Positions 36,284 through 45,685 of a stretch of 64,000 bases of DNA are shown one piece after another. The number at the start of each line of letters is the position of its first letter. Positions within the stretch are counted from its first letter, which is position 1. A program made the position numbers and the translations under genes. Source of the stretch: Burkholderiaceae bacterium (lineage in GTDB: Bacteria > Pseudomonadota > Gammaproteobacteria > Burkholderiales > Burkholderiaceae_F); the NCBI GenBank assembly GCA_022843955.1, contig JALHMQ010000023.1, positions 21,052 through 85,051 on the forward strand, in the 5' to 3' direction. The notes below the pieces were generated by a model. It saw only the letters and a program-made list of their open reading frames with translations. It was not told the origin of the DNA and ran no database searches.

Positions 36284-37084
36284 CTAGAACCAGCTTTCCT
36301 TCACCGTGATCACGTCATCGGGACGGAGCAGCGTCTGCATGTCCGCCCGGATCATTTCGGTCTTTCCATCGACACCACGGCGCGTGATGCGCAATCCCCG
36401 CAGCGTGCCGCGCGCCGTCACGCCACCACCGGCTGAGAGAGCCTGTTGCAGCGTCATGTCGCGCTCGAGGCGGAACACCCCGGGACGTTGCACCTCCCCA
36501 TGGATGTAGAACGACGGCGCTCGATGCGCGTAAACCACATCGCCTGGCAGAACGCCGGGATCTTCCATACCCCGATGGTCTGGCAAGAAGATCCTGGCAA
36601 GGTCAATCTCGATGTTCAGGCGCTGCCCGTCCACGGTCCGACTAAGAATCACCGTCTCCGACGCACTGGGCGACACACCTCCCGCGAGTGCCAGCACATC
36701 GGACACGGTGTACGGCAGGTCCAACGGGAACTTGCCCGGACGATTGACGTACCCCAGCACCGCCACCTGTTGGCTGCGAAACTGAACGACGCTCACCGAC
36801 ACCTGCGGATGCTTGAGGATGTCGCGCTTCACGAGTTCATCAGCCAGCGTTCGTTCCACTTGCGATGGCCTCATGCCGCGGACCGGCAGCAATCCAACGA
36901 ACGGATAGCTGATCCTTCCCGCCGCGTCCACCCGGGTCTCGAGCGTCAGCTCGGGACTTTGAAACACCGCGATCCGCAACACATCGCCCTGGCCGAGGAC
37001 GAACGCATCCCCGGTGTCGGCTGAAGCGGGCGGCGCCACTGCCAAGGCCAGGCACCAGAGCCAGACCATGCGAGTTACGAGCAT
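36284..37084 (-). CDS. epsE: EpsE-type polysaccharide export protein (Wza-like)
   Basis: A 266-aa exported protein from ATG 37084, with GGGAG upstream. After the signal peptide, a Poly_export domain (FVLGQGDVLRIAVFQSPEL; AGRISYPFVGLLPVRGM) and two SLBB-type repeats (AVLGYVNRPGKFPLDLPY; FYIHGEVQRPGVFRLERDMT) follow. There is no lipobox, unlike Wza. It forms the outer-membrane or periplasmic exit channel for the polymer. Confidence 0.93.
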   Translation of the reverse strand: MLVTRMVWLWCLALAVAPPASADTGDAFVLGQGDVLRIAVFQSPELTLETRVDAAGRISYPFVGLLPVRGMRPSQVERTLADELVKRDILKHPQVSVSVVQFRSQQVAVLGYVNRPGKFPLDLPYTVSDVLALAGGVSPSASETVILSRTVDGQRLNIEIDLARIFLPDHRGMEDPGVLPGDVVYAHRAPSFYIHGEVQRPGVFRLERDMTLQQALSAGGGVTARGTLRGLRITRRGVDGKTEMIRADMQTLLRPDDVITVKESWF

Positions 37085-37096
37085 GAGCGTTCTCCC

Positions 37097-38059
37097 TCAC
37101 CGAAGTCCGGAGATGCCCTTCTCCATCGCCTTGCCGTCCTGCGCCTTGTCCGATCCACTGGCGACGGCCGCCGGGGCGGCGACCGCCTTCGCCTCTTCCT
37201 GCACCAACTTCGTGTAGTCGCCCACGTACTCGATGCTGGCCAGATCGCGCAGGCGTTTGATCTCTGCGCGCGTCAGTTCTTCGCGCTTCTGGTTCGTCAG
37301 GAACTGGTCGATCAACGGTTGCGCCGCCTTCTCGTCGAGCGGCTGAGGTTGTGACTCGACCACCTGCAGCACGGTGATGGACCGGGAGTTCGAGAAGGCA
37401 GCCATCTGTCCGTCGCTCAACTGCGCGATGCGGGATACGAACTCAAGCGGGAGTTGTTCCGGTGCGCGAACCGCACCGCTGGACGTCACGTTCGCGCCTG
37501 CGTCACGCAGCGCGTTGCCGATCTCAACCAGCGACTTCTTCCGGTCGATGTGCGCCTGAACCTCGGGCAAGCGATCGGGCGTCAGGTCGGTCGCGAGTTC
37601 GAGGATTCGAAACACTCGCCGCTCTGCGAAGAGGGAGGGATTCTCCTTGTAGTACTTGCGAATGTCGTCTTCGCTTGGTCGAGCCGATGCGGCCACCCGC
37701 TTCTGCAGGTACGCCTGGGCCAGCAACGAGTGGCGAGCGGCCTCGAGCGCGGAGAGCACCTCCGGATCGCGATCGAGCCGCTGCTCCCTCGCCTGCTGAA
37801 CCAGAAGCTGCTGTTCGATGAGCCCGTCAACGATCTGCCGCTTGGCAGTCGCCTGCTGCTCGGGCGCAGTCGCACCGATACGCACCAGCTGCGCGTTGAC
37901 TTGATGTACGGAAATCTCGTCTTTGTTCACTTTCACCGCGACTTGGGTGGGGACGGCCTTCTTGTCGGCCACCTCGTCGGACTTTCCGCAAGCGGCGGCA
38001 AGCATCGAGACAGTTAGTACGCCGACGAGTCGGCTGGCGTGACGAGCATTGGGCTTCAT
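37097..38059 (-). CDS. epsD: EpsD-type peptidyl-prolyl isomerase family lipoprotein
   Basis: A 320-aa protein. ATG 38059 (MKPNARHASRLVGVL) is preferred over an in-frame TTG at 38077. A likely lipoprotein signal ends LAAACGKSDE. A SurA-like N-terminal helical region (EISVHQVNAQLVRIG; VDGLIEQQLLVQQA) and a parvulin-like domain (FAERRVFRILELATDLTP; PLEFVSRIAQLSDGQM) are seen. EpsD is the usual first gene of exosortase-type EPS loci and may assist folding of EPS-channel or PEP-CTERM proteins. First gene of the minus-strand operon. Confidence 0.9.
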   Translation of the reverse strand: MKPNARHASRLVGVLTVSMLAAACGKSDEVADKKAVPTQVAVKVNKDEISVHQVNAQLVRIGATAPEQQATAKRQIVDGLIEQQLLVQQAREQRLDRDPEVLSALEAARHSLLAQAYLQKRVAASARPSEDDIRKYYKENPSLFAERRVFRILELATDLTPDRLPEVQAHIDRKKSLVEIGNALRDAGANVTSSGAVRAPEQLPLEFVSRIAQLSDGQMAAFSNSRSITVLQVVESQPQPLDEKAAQPLIDQFLTNQKREELTRAEIKRLRDLASIEYVGDYTKLVQEEAKAVAAPAAVASGSDKAQDGKAMEKGISGLR

Positions 38060-38731
38060 GAAGGGCTTTCGGGACAAGTGGGATCAGCGATCAAGAAGAC
38101 TTTAAGAAGCGGATGTGAACCTGAAGTGTCAGCCGACCTACCGACGGACGAGTCGCCCGTCGTCTTCACTGTCGGACTTGCCGATGCGACCGCCACCAAA
38201 CGTGGGTCGTACACGAACACAGGACGAAGACTCAAGGGTTCAGGTGACGCCAGCGAGGCAGCCAAGGTCGGTGAATGATCCGATCGGACTACACGCTGGA
38301 ACGATGAGATTTCGCAATCGCTGCCTAGCGTGTTCCGAAGGAGATCCGTCGCCGCGCTCCACTCGGCAGCGACCGGTCTGCAGGTCGCGCCGCTGTCCGC
38401 ACGGTGCGACATCCACGCACCTGTCATGAGCTGGTAGCCGACCTGTAATGACCATGTACAAAAGACCCCTTGCAGGCAGGTGCGTGTCAGCGATGGCTAG
38501 CTCAGACGTGGTCGGAACGTGTGGTCAGACTCCGACTGAGTGTGGCGCCAGCCGACTTGGCCTGGCGCCTGTCGCGCTGCCCAGCAAAGTATCCGGCACC
38601 ACCGCAGGACAGCCGAGTCGGCGTGCCATCGAGTCGCGCCCCTTGCCGTGGTGGGCGACATCTGGAAGCGCGACGCAGCGCGCTTTCCGCCCTGCCGGGC
38701 GGCGGCTTGATCCCGTCCAGTAGGAGCAGAC
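38060..38731. other. 672-bp divergent intergenic region between the two EPS operons
   Basis: It separates epsD (minus) from the CapK-like gene (plus) and must hold both promoters. I see no convincing coding sequence. Structure is limited to the hairpin at 38544-38569 and a repeated GTGGTCGGA/GTGGTCAGA pair just before it (38509-38530). It is the likely target of the EpsA-like regulator. Confidence 0.55.
38544..38569. promoter_or_regulatory. 8-bp inverted repeat in EPS divergent region
   Basis: GGCGCCAG (38544-38551) and CTGGCGCC (38562-38569) are perfect inverted copies with a 10-bp interval, about 165 bp before the CapK-like gene. It could be an operator or leader hairpin. No T-run follows, so termination is unlikely. 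Confidence 0.35.
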
Positions 38732-40213
38732 ATGGCGTTGGAGGACCTGCTTCATCCGCTTCTGTCTCGCTACATGCAGGCCGCACCTGCCCTGCGCGAA
38801 GGCGCCGGCTACCTGTACCGGCAACTACCGAACCGGTTGAAGTATGGCCGCCGTTACCGTCAGTTTTCGGAAGAGGCGTCGCTCGGGCTCGACGGCGTGG
38901 ATGCCAAGCTCGTCGAGCGCAAATTGGCAATGACCTTGCATGTCGCCTGCAGCACCGTGCCGGCCTTGCGCGCGTGGCGCCATCTTGCTGTCGACACGCG
39001 ATCTGCTTTCGAGAGGCTGCACGAGTTGCCGTTGCGCTCGAAGCTCGACATCAAGGCCGACCTCCAGTCGCAGCTTGCGCAGGGGGTGCCACGCCACCGT
39101 GCCATGCAGACTTTCACCGGTGGTTCTACCGCCAATCCGATGCTGTTCTTCCTCGAGCGTTCGACATCGCGCCCGCGCGAGACAGCGTACTTCCACTGGA
39201 TCGAGCGCCACCTGCTGGAGCGCCGCGCGGAAGATTGGGTGCTTTCACTACGCGGCCGCACGGTGCCGGGCGCGGCGCGCCCCGGGGGTGACTGGGTGGT
39301 GCTCGAGCCGATCAAGCGACACATCATCCTCAGCTCGGACCATCTGGAACCGCGCTTCATGCCGCGCTATGTGGAGGCCTTGCGTCGATGCAGACCACGA
39401 CTGATCCACGCTTTCCCGTCGGCCCTGTACCCGCTCGCACGCTGGCTGCAGGAGCAGCCTTGCCCTGAGTTCACCGACGGCGTACGCGGCATCCTGCTCA
39501 CCTCCGAGAATGTGCATGACTTCCAACTGGAACTTCTTGCGCGCGTCTTCTCGTGCCCGATCGTCAGTCACTACGGACATTCCGAGAGAGTCGTGATGGG
39601 CTGTTCGGATGCACCCGGGAGGCCGTACCGCTTCTGGCCTCTGTACGGTTGGCTCGAGTTGGTCGATGTGGATGGACGGCCAATCGAACAAGTTGGCCAG
39701 GTCGGTGAGATCGTTGGCACGTCGTTCGACAACAGCGTGATGCCCTTCGTGCGCTACCGCACGGGCGATCTGGGCTCCTGGGCTGAGGCCCCCGTACCTG
39801 GCAGGGCACTGCGACTCGAACGCATCCAAGGGCGGCTGCAGGAGTTTGTTGTCTGCGCCGACCACCGGCTGGTTTCGATAACCACCCTTGGCGCTGCACA
39901 TTTCAGCGAACTGTCTGCGGCAGATGCGATCCAGTTTCACCAAAGCGAACCCGGTCGAATCGAGTTGCACCTGGTCGCACGCCGGCCACTTTCTGCGCGA
40001 GAGAGCGAAGCGGTCGCCGCTGCCGTGCGGGCGAAGACCCAGGGCGGCTGTACGGTGCGAGTGGTCGAGACGACGTCGCTGCACCGGACACCACGCGGCA
40101 AGCAGCCGCTGCTGGTTCAGAAGCTCGACCTGACCCGCTATTTCGGCAGCGCTCAGGAAGCTGTGCTGGAGCCGGAACGTTCCGGCGACGAGCGCGCGGT
40201 GGTCGCGGCATGA
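38732..40213 (+). CDS. CapK/PaaK-like adenylate-forming family protein
   Basis: A 493-aa protein from ATG 38732, with TAGGAG close upstream. The family marks are TFTGGSTANPMLFFLERST (P-loop-like), LIHAFPSALYPLARWL, ILLTSENVHDFQLELLARVF and VMPFVRYRTGDLGSW with GRLQEFVV. CapK-like relatives of phenylacetate-CoA ligase occur in capsule and EPS clusters and may activate an acid for glycan decoration. The substrate is unknown. It is the first gene of the plus-strand EPS operon. Confidence 0.85.
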   Translation: MALEDLLHPLLSRYMQAAPALREGAGYLYRQLPNRLKYGRRYRQFSEEASLGLDGVDAKLVERKLAMTLHVACSTVPALRAWRHLAVDTRSAFERLHELPLRSKLDIKADLQSQLAQGVPRHRAMQTFTGGSTANPMLFFLERSTSRPRETAYFHWIERHLLERRAEDWVLSLRGRTVPGAARPGGDWVVLEPIKRHIILSSDHLEPRFMPRYVEALRRCRPRLIHAFPSALYPLARWLQEQPCPEFTDGVRGILLTSENVHDFQLELLARVFSCPIVSHYGHSERVVMGCSDAPGRPYRFWPLYGWLELVDVDGRPIEQVGQVGEIVGTSFDNSVMPFVRYRTGDLGSWAEAPVPGRALRLERIQGRLQEFVVCADHRLVSITTLGAAHFSELSAADAIQFHQSEPGRIELHLVARRPLSARESEAVAAAVRAKTQGGCTVRVVETTSLHRTPRGKQPLLVQKLDLTRYFGSAQEAVLEPERSGDERAVVAA

Positions 40214-42297
40214 GCGCCCGCACGTCAGCCGGTTCGACGCGCGCTCTGACGCTGGCGGACGGACAGTCGGGATGGCGCAGTCTGCCGCCAAGCTTCGCCC
40301 CAGGCGGATTGCCGCGGCGGCTGTCACTGCGCTGGATGGCCGCGAGACTGCAGGCGATGTCCGCTGCCGAACTTGGCAGCCGTGCGCTGCGCAGTTTGCG
40401 GTGCGCGCTCTCGATCGCACCGACGCACGTTCTGCAACTTGTTGATAGCCGGCACGAGGCGTTCAACTGGCTGCCGGTACCCGGTCCCCCGAGTTCGGCT
40501 GCTCGCAGCGCCGCGATGAAGGATGCGGAGCGCATTCTGGCCGGCTGCTACCCGCTGCTGAATCGCTGGATCGAGGCCGGCGAGCAGCCTCAGTGGCACA
40601 GTCCGTTCAAGCCTTCCTCTGCGCCATCGCCGACGCTGCTGGAGCCGGCACTGGAATTGCGCTACGCGTTGGAGCTGAATCGCCATGGTCACCTGGTGAC
40701 GCTGGGGCAAGCCTGGTTGCTGACCGGCGAAGCTCGGCTACTGGAGCGGGTTGCGCATCACTTGGTGGACTGGATAGCGCAGTGCCGGCCGGGCACGGGT
40801 CCGGGATGGTCGGCGTCAATCGAGCCGTCGATGCGGCTGCTGCAGTGGTCAGTGGCATGGCAGTGGATGGCGGCGGCATCGGGCGGCGCGATCGATGTGG
40901 CCGTGCGGCGATCCTGGCTGCAGTCGGTTCACGAGCATGTGAGGTTCGTCGCAGCGCGATTGTCGTCGCATTCGTCGGCGAACAACCACCTGATTGCGGA
41001 ACTCACTGCGCTGGTGGTCGCTGCGGCAACCTGGCCGCAAGCGGCCGATCGGATCAAGACCGGTCTGCCGGCGCTCGAACAGCTCGAGCGTGAACTTCTC
41101 GCGCAGCATGCGCCCGACGGCGTCAATCGCGAGCAAGCGATCGCCTATCAGATCTTCGTGTTCGATCTGTTCGTGCTGGCGCGTCTTGCGGCGCCCCGGT
41201 TGGGCCGGTCCCTGAGCCCAGAAGTAGACCAGCGCATGGCCGACAGCGCCCGCTTCGTTGCCGCACAGCGCAACCGCGCGGGCGATCTGCCCGCCTGGGG
41301 CGACAACGATGACGCCGACGCGGTTGCTTGGACCCGTGGCGCCATCAAGGACCGCGCCGGCCGCATGCTTGCGCTGGCTGCCGCCACCGACGTCGCCCCC
41401 GAGCTGACACCGTTGGCCGACGCGAAGGACCCCGCACTGTGCTGGCTGGGGCTGTCACTTCGATCGGCGCCGTTGACCAGGGTGGCGCTGCGGCAGTCGC
41501 TGCCAAGGCGCTTCGCCGCCGGCGGCTATTTCCTGCTCGGCAGCGACTTCGGCGAACTACGCGAAGTGCTCGCCTGCATCGATTGCGGGCCGCTGGGCTA
41601 TACACGGATTGCCGCGCATGGGCATGCCGACGCGCTGTCGCTCGCCTTGAGCGTGGGTGGCCACGCGGTATTGGTCGACCGTGGCACGTTCTCGTACAAC
41701 GCATCGCCCGCGACTCGGCGACAGCTGCGTGGCACCCTCCAGCACAACACCGTGACGGTCGACGGCGGCGACCAGTCGTTACCGGCTGGCCCGTTTCTTT
41801 GGCGCCGTCACGCCCGTGCCACGTGCCTGCTGTTTCGCAGCACCGACACCGCAGGCGAGTTCGTCGGCCATCACGACGGGTACACGGCGTCGCGAAACCC
41901 CGTGGTGCATGAGCGACGAGTCGCCTGGGAGAGCGTGGCACAACGCCTGACCGTGACCGATCGTCTGATCAGCAACCACAGCCACGACATCGCGGTGGCC
42001 TGGCACTTTTCGCCGGAGACCACACTGAAGGTCGACGATGCGCACGTCGTGATCCACACGCCCGCAGCGCGGCTGGTCATGCGAGCGGCGGCGCAGACAC
42101 CAGACGAGGCCGGCACCTCGGCGCCTGAGTTCAGCTGGCTGCATTACCTCGGCGACCCGGGCAGTCAGCTTGGCTGGCACGCGGCCTCGTTCGGCAGCCT
42201 GCAGCCGGCGCCGTCGCTGCTGTTCGGCGGTCGAGCAGCCGGCTCGACGAAGATTGTCACGTCCTTCGACATCGACTGGTCAGGGGTGCGGCGATGA
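40210..42297 (+). CDS. Heparinase II/III-like (alginate lyase-fold) protein
   Basis: A 695-aa protein from ATG 40210, overlapping the previous gene by 4 bp. There is an alpha-toroid N-terminal domain (GHLVTLGQAWLLTGEARLLE; SIEPSMRLLQWSVAWQWM; SSHSSANNHLIAELTALVV) and a beta-sandwich with the catalytic IAAHGHADALSLAL and VLVDRGTFSYN. These are the marks of EPS-locus heparinase II/III proteins, which cleave or edit uronic acid polymers. No signal peptide is seen, which is usual for this locus type. The polymer may therefore contain uronic acids. Confidence 0.9.
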   Translation: MSARTSAGSTRALTLADGQSGWRSLPPSFAPGGLPRRLSLRWMAARLQAMSAAELGSRALRSLRCALSIAPTHVLQLVDSRHEAFNWLPVPGPPSSAARSAAMKDAERILAGCYPLLNRWIEAGEQPQWHSPFKPSSAPSPTLLEPALELRYALELNRHGHLVTLGQAWLLTGEARLLERVAHHLVDWIAQCRPGTGPGWSASIEPSMRLLQWSVAWQWMAAASGGAIDVAVRRSWLQSVHEHVRFVAARLSSHSSANNHLIAELTALVVAAATWPQAADRIKTGLPALEQLERELLAQHAPDGVNREQAIAYQIFVFDLFVLARLAAPRLGRSLSPEVDQRMADSARFVAAQRNRAGDLPAWGDNDDADAVAWTRGAIKDRAGRMLALAAATDVAPELTPLADAKDPALCWLGLSLRSAPLTRVALRQSLPRRFAAGGYFLLGSDFGELREVLACIDCGPLGYTRIAAHGHADALSLALSVGGHAVLVDRGTFSYNASPATRRQLRGTLQHNTVTVDGGDQSLPAGPFLWRRHARATCLLFRSTDTAGEFVGHHDGYTASRNPVVHERRVAWESVAQRLTVTDRLISNHSHDIAVAWHFSPETTLKVDDAHVVIHTPAARLVMRAAAQTPDEAGTSAPEFSWLHYLGDPGSQLGWHAASFGSLQPAPSLLFGGRAAGSTKIVTSFDIDWSGVRR

Positions 42298-43040
42298 GAC
42301 TGGATGTGCTCGGCGTTCCGGTCGACAACCTCTCGATGGACGAGTCGCTTGAGCGCATCGCAACGCTGGTCGCCACGCGCTGCCCCCACCAGCATGTGGT
42401 GGTCAACGTGGACAAGATCGTCAAGGCCGCCCGCGACCCTCGCCTGCGCGACATCATCGCCGCCTGCGCGCTGATCAACGCCGATGGCATGCCGGTGGTC
42501 TGGGCCTCTCGCCTGCTGGGTCATCCGCTCAAGGAACGGGTGACCGGAGTCGATCTGTTCTTTGCCCTGCTGGAACGCGCCGCCGAGCGGGGCTGGCGCG
42601 TGTACTTCCTTGGTGCGCGCCGCGAGGTCGTCGAGGACGTTGTGGCTCGCGCTCAGGCTCGCCATCCTGCGCTTCAGGTAGCCGGGCATCGTGACGGCTA
42701 CTGGCCGGCAGACCAGGACGATGCGGTCGCCGCAGAGATCGCGGCGACACGGCCGGACATTCTGTTCGTCGCCATCAGTTCGCCTCGCAAGGAGCAGTTC
42801 CTCTCGGCTCAGCAAGCCCGCATGCGAGTGCCCTTCGCGATGGGGGTCGGCGGTACGTTCGACGTCATGGTGGGCCGCGTCCGGCGCGCTCCGGGCTGGA
42901 TGCAGCGCAGTGGTCTTGAGTGGCTCTATCGCTTCCTCCAGGAACCGCGACGCATGTTCAGGCGCTACTTTATCGACAGCCTGCCGTTCTTCGTCTTGCT
43001 GGCGCGTGCAGTGGCGCGACGCCGCCTGGGGGCAAGGTGA
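42294..43040 (+). CDS. WecG/TagA/CpsF-family (GT26) glycosyltransferase
   Basis: A 248-aa protein from ATG 42294 in an ATGA overlap. Family motifs are present in order: VVVNVDKIVKAARDPRLRD, LINADGMPVVWASRLLG, ERVTGVDLFFALLERA, WRVYFLGARREVVEDV and PDILFVAISSPRKEQF, plus MGVGGTFDVMVGRVRRAP. It transfers a sugar, often a ManNAc or GlcA type, to the lipid-linked intermediate at the membrane. Confidence 0.95.
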   Translation: MRLDVLGVPVDNLSMDESLERIATLVATRCPHQHVVVNVDKIVKAARDPRLRDIIAACALINADGMPVVWASRLLGHPLKERVTGVDLFFALLERAAERGWRVYFLGARREVVEDVVARAQARHPALQVAGHRDGYWPADQDDAVAAEIAATRPDILFVAISSPRKEQFLSAQQARMRVPFAMGVGGTFDVMVGRVRRAPGWMQRSGLEWLYRFLQEPRRMFRRYFIDSLPFFVLLARAVARRRLGAR

Positions 43041-44197
43041 ACTTCGAGTCGACGGCGGCAGCCGCACCGCGTACAGGTGGCGACAAGATCCGCGAGATCG
43101 TGATGCTCGGCGTCAGCCCGAGCATGAAGGGCGGCGTGGCGTCCGTCATGCAGGTGTATCGCAGCGCCGGGTTGGACCGCCGCGTTCCCATGCGGTGGAT
43201 CACGACCGTGGTCGATGGGCATCGCCCGCAGAAGTCGCTGGTGTTCCTGGTCGCCGTGGCGCACTTTTTGCGACTGGCCATCGGCGGACGCGTGGCTCTG
43301 GCGCACATGATGATGTCCACAGGAGGCAGTTTCTGGCGCAAGTCCATCCTGGTCCGGCTATGTCGATGGCTTCGCGTCCCCTCGGTACTGCACATTCACA
43401 GTGGACTGTTCGATCGCTTCTACGACGACGCACCCGCATGGCGAAAGACGTACATCCGCCGCACGCTCGCGTGCGCCTCGCATGTGATCGTGCTGGGCGA
43501 ACACTGGGCGCGACGGCTGCAGCCGCTTGTCCCTCACGGTCGGATGCTGACGATACCGAACGGCGTGCATCTGCCGTCCCTTGAGGTGGCTGGGATCGGC
43601 GAACGCGAGGGGCGCGACACGCTGCTCTTTCTCGGTCGACTGGTGGCTCGCAAGGGCATCTTCGAGGCGATTCAGGCCTTCGCGTTGGTTGCCGAGCAGT
43701 TCCCGGCACTTCGACTGGTGTGCGGCGGCGATGGCGATGCCACCGCAGTGCGCGACGAGATCAACCGCCTGCCTCCCCAAGTACGCGAACGTGTCGTCCT
43801 GGCCGGCTGGATCGACACCGACGCGCAGCCCGGATGGCTGCGCCGCTCGTTGGCGCTGGTGCTGCCGTCGCATGTCGAGAATCTGCCGATGAGTGTCCTC
43901 GAGGCGCAGGCCCACGGCGTCCCCGTGTTGGCGACCCCCGTGGGCGCAGTGCCTGAGGCTGTCGTGCACGGTGTGACAGGCTACTTGACCGAAGTTCGAG
44001 ACGTGGACGCGCTTGCCGACGCCATCCGCGCCATCGCGGCTGACCCGGACACGTGGGTGGCCTTCTCGCACGCTGCACGTCGGCACGTCGAACAGAACTA
44101 CTCGGCCGACGTCACGGTGGCCCGCATCGAGTCGCTTTACCGCGCTTATCTGACCCAGCCGATCCCGCAGGATCAGCAGGTCATCCGACTCCTATGA
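43037..44197 (+). CDS. GT4-family glycosyltransferase
   Basis: A 386-aa protein. GTG 43037 in a GTGA overlap with the WecG-type gene fixes the start. IVMLGVSPSMKGGVASVMQV, LTIPNGVHLPS, TLLFLGRLVARKGIFEA and LALVLPSHVENLPMSVLEAQ give a clear GT-B family 4 enzyme with E-x7-E donor site. It is the last gene of the plus-strand EPS operon. Confidence 0.93.
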   Translation: MNFESTAAAAPRTGGDKIREIVMLGVSPSMKGGVASVMQVYRSAGLDRRVPMRWITTVVDGHRPQKSLVFLVAVAHFLRLAIGGRVALAHMMMSTGGSFWRKSILVRLCRWLRVPSVLHIHSGLFDRFYDDAPAWRKTYIRRTLACASHVIVLGEHWARRLQPLVPHGRMLTIPNGVHLPSLEVAGIGEREGRDTLLFLGRLVARKGIFEAIQAFALVAEQFPALRLVCGGDGDATAVRDEINRLPPQVRERVVLAGWIDTDAQPGWLRRSLALVLPSHVENLPMSVLEAQAHGVPVLATPVGAVPEAVVHGVTGYLTEVRDVDALADAIRAIAADPDTWVAFSHAARRHVEQNYSADVTVARIESLYRAYLTQPIPQDQQVIRLL

Positions 44198-44249
44198 CTG
44201 GCCTCCTCAGCAGAGTTCGGCAGCCCGACGTCGACTCGGCTGTCACCGT

Positions 44250-44272
44250 CGCCCGCAGTCGTGCTGCGGGCG
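44250..44272 (+). terminator. Hairpin after the plus-strand EPS operon
   Basis: CGCCCGCAG (44250-44258) pairs perfectly with CTGCGGGCG (44264-44272) around a 5-nt loop, 53 bp after the GT4 stop. No T-run follows on the plus strand. It is a possible terminator or mRNA 3'-end stabiliser. Confidence 0.5.
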
Positions 44273-44345
44273 CAAGCAAACGGCCGTCTGCACGTGCTCT
44301 CGAGTCGCCGCACCGCTCTTATGACCGATTCTCACGAGGAACTCC

Positions 44346-45239
44346 ATGAAACTCACGACTCGCAGCCGCATGGCGCTCGCTGCACTTACGCCCTTTGTTG
44401 CGGCCAGCCTGGTTGCCTGCGGCGGTGATGGCACCGGCGATGCCGCGCCGATACCGCCTCCACCGACGGCCCAGGCTCAGATCGACGCGACCAACTATCT
44501 CGATGCGTTCTGGGCGGGCGCGTTCGGCGTCAGCCGAATTGCGGATGCCTTGACACTGCTCGACAACGCCTTCACCAACGTGCTGCGCGCGGGCGACATT
44601 GCGCAGACGTACACCTGCAGCGGCGGCGGGACGCTGACTCTGGTGCGGACTGGCACCGTACGCACCCTGTCATTTGCCAGTTGCATCATCGACCGGGCGG
44701 TCTATGTCTCCGGTACGCTGACTTCGCCGAACGCCATGGCGATCACGCTGTCAGGCGCCACCTATGTCGGCAGCGGCGACTTCACGCTGTCCGGCCTCGT
44801 CTATCGCACGGTGGGCGGCGACGGCATCAATCAGACACTGAACGGCACGCTGACGCTTCTGAGGCGCAGCGACCAGACGGTTCAACTGAGCGGAGGATTC
44901 GGTTTGACGCGGAACGCACGAACCGACACCTATGCATCATTGCTGGCGACCTTCGCGCCGCGCGACATCGTCATTCCCGCGACCGTCAACACGGGCTCTT
45001 TCACGCTGGCGACCCCGCGCTTCAGCGCCTCGCCCCTCACGGTCAGCGGCAATGCAAGCGGATTGGCGATCACCGCCCCGGACCAGACTCGCCTGCGCGG
45101 ACTGGCCGGATCACAAGGCAGTCTGACAAGCGTTTCCTACGAGGTCACCCCGGCTGGATCGAGCGCTCCAAACCTGACGCAGACCTTGGCGACCACCGAC
45201 CCGCAGGTGCAGTCCGCGATCGCCAGAGTTCTTCAATGA
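44346..45239 (+). CDS. Hypothetical lipoprotein
   Basis: A 297-aa protein from ATG 44346, preceded by GAGGAACTCC. The lipoprotein signal (MKLTTRSRMALAALTPF then SLVACGGDG) is clear. The mature protein is rich in T, S, G and L, with two Cys pairs (TYTCSGGGT and FASCIIDR) and beta-strand periodicity. No known domain is recognised. It lies after the EPS operon hairpin and may be separately transcribed. Confidence 0.78.
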   Translation: MKLTTRSRMALAALTPFVAASLVACGGDGTGDAAPIPPPPTAQAQIDATNYLDAFWAGAFGVSRIADALTLLDNAFTNVLRAGDIAQTYTCSGGGTLTLVRTGTVRTLSFASCIIDRAVYVSGTLTSPNAMAITLSGATYVGSGDFTLSGLVYRTVGGDGINQTLNGTLTLLRRSDQTVQLSGGFGLTRNARTDTYASLLATFAPRDIVIPATVNTGSFTLATPRFSASPLTVSGNASGLAITAPDQTRLRGLAGSQGSLTSVSYEVTPAGSSAPNLTQTLATTDPQVQSAIARVLQ

Positions 45240-45351
45240 CACCAGCATCACGGTCCGGGCGCCCTCGCACAGCGGCTGCACGATGAGGCTGCGCGCAGCC
45301 CGCCTACCGAGAGTAAAATCGTTGCCCGACTCAAGCCACGGTTACCAGCAC

Positions 45352-45645
45352 ATGAATGCAATCAAGCAAGTCCGTCTCTACCTCATCCGCAATCCGCAGA
45401 CGCCTTCAGCAAACGTGCTGCGTCGCCTCACGACCGCGCTGGGTGAGGAACGTGAGTTCCCGATCTGCGAGCTTTACGAGATGGATCTTGAATCGTTCCA
45501 GTTGGCGGTCGAGCTGCTGCAGGACTGGCGGCTCGATCGCCACTACGCGGCGCGGATTCGCTTGTTCGACACCGTGCTCGCCGACGTCCCGGCGCAGGCA
45601 GAAGCCCCCGCGGGCCTCGCCAGTTCGATCGTTCCGACGAGTTGA
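45352..45645 (+). CDS. Small conserved hypothetical protein
   Basis: A 97-aa cytoplasmic protein from ATG 45352 (MNAIKQVRLYLIRNPQTP). Two helical segments (LRRLTTALGEEREFPICELY and LAVELLQDWRLDRHYAARI) resemble short hypothetical proteins that I recall from many Burkholderiales. A TAAAAT hexamer at 45314-45319 could be its -10 box. Function unknown. Confidence 0.7.
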   Translation: MNAIKQVRLYLIRNPQTPSANVLRRLTTALGEEREFPICELYEMDLESFQLAVELLQDWRLDRHYAARIRLFDTVLADVPAQAEAPAGLASSIVPTS

Positions 45646-45685
45646 GTCGACGCCGGCGCGTGGGGTGCGGTGGTCGACGCCGCGC

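Noticed and set aside
38563..38577. Possible sigma-54 promoter (GG and GC 10 bp apart) upstream of the CapK-like gene
   Set aside because: Only the GG/GC dinucleotides fit; most other consensus bases do not, and the site lies inside the inverted repeat at 38544-38569. Too weak to call.
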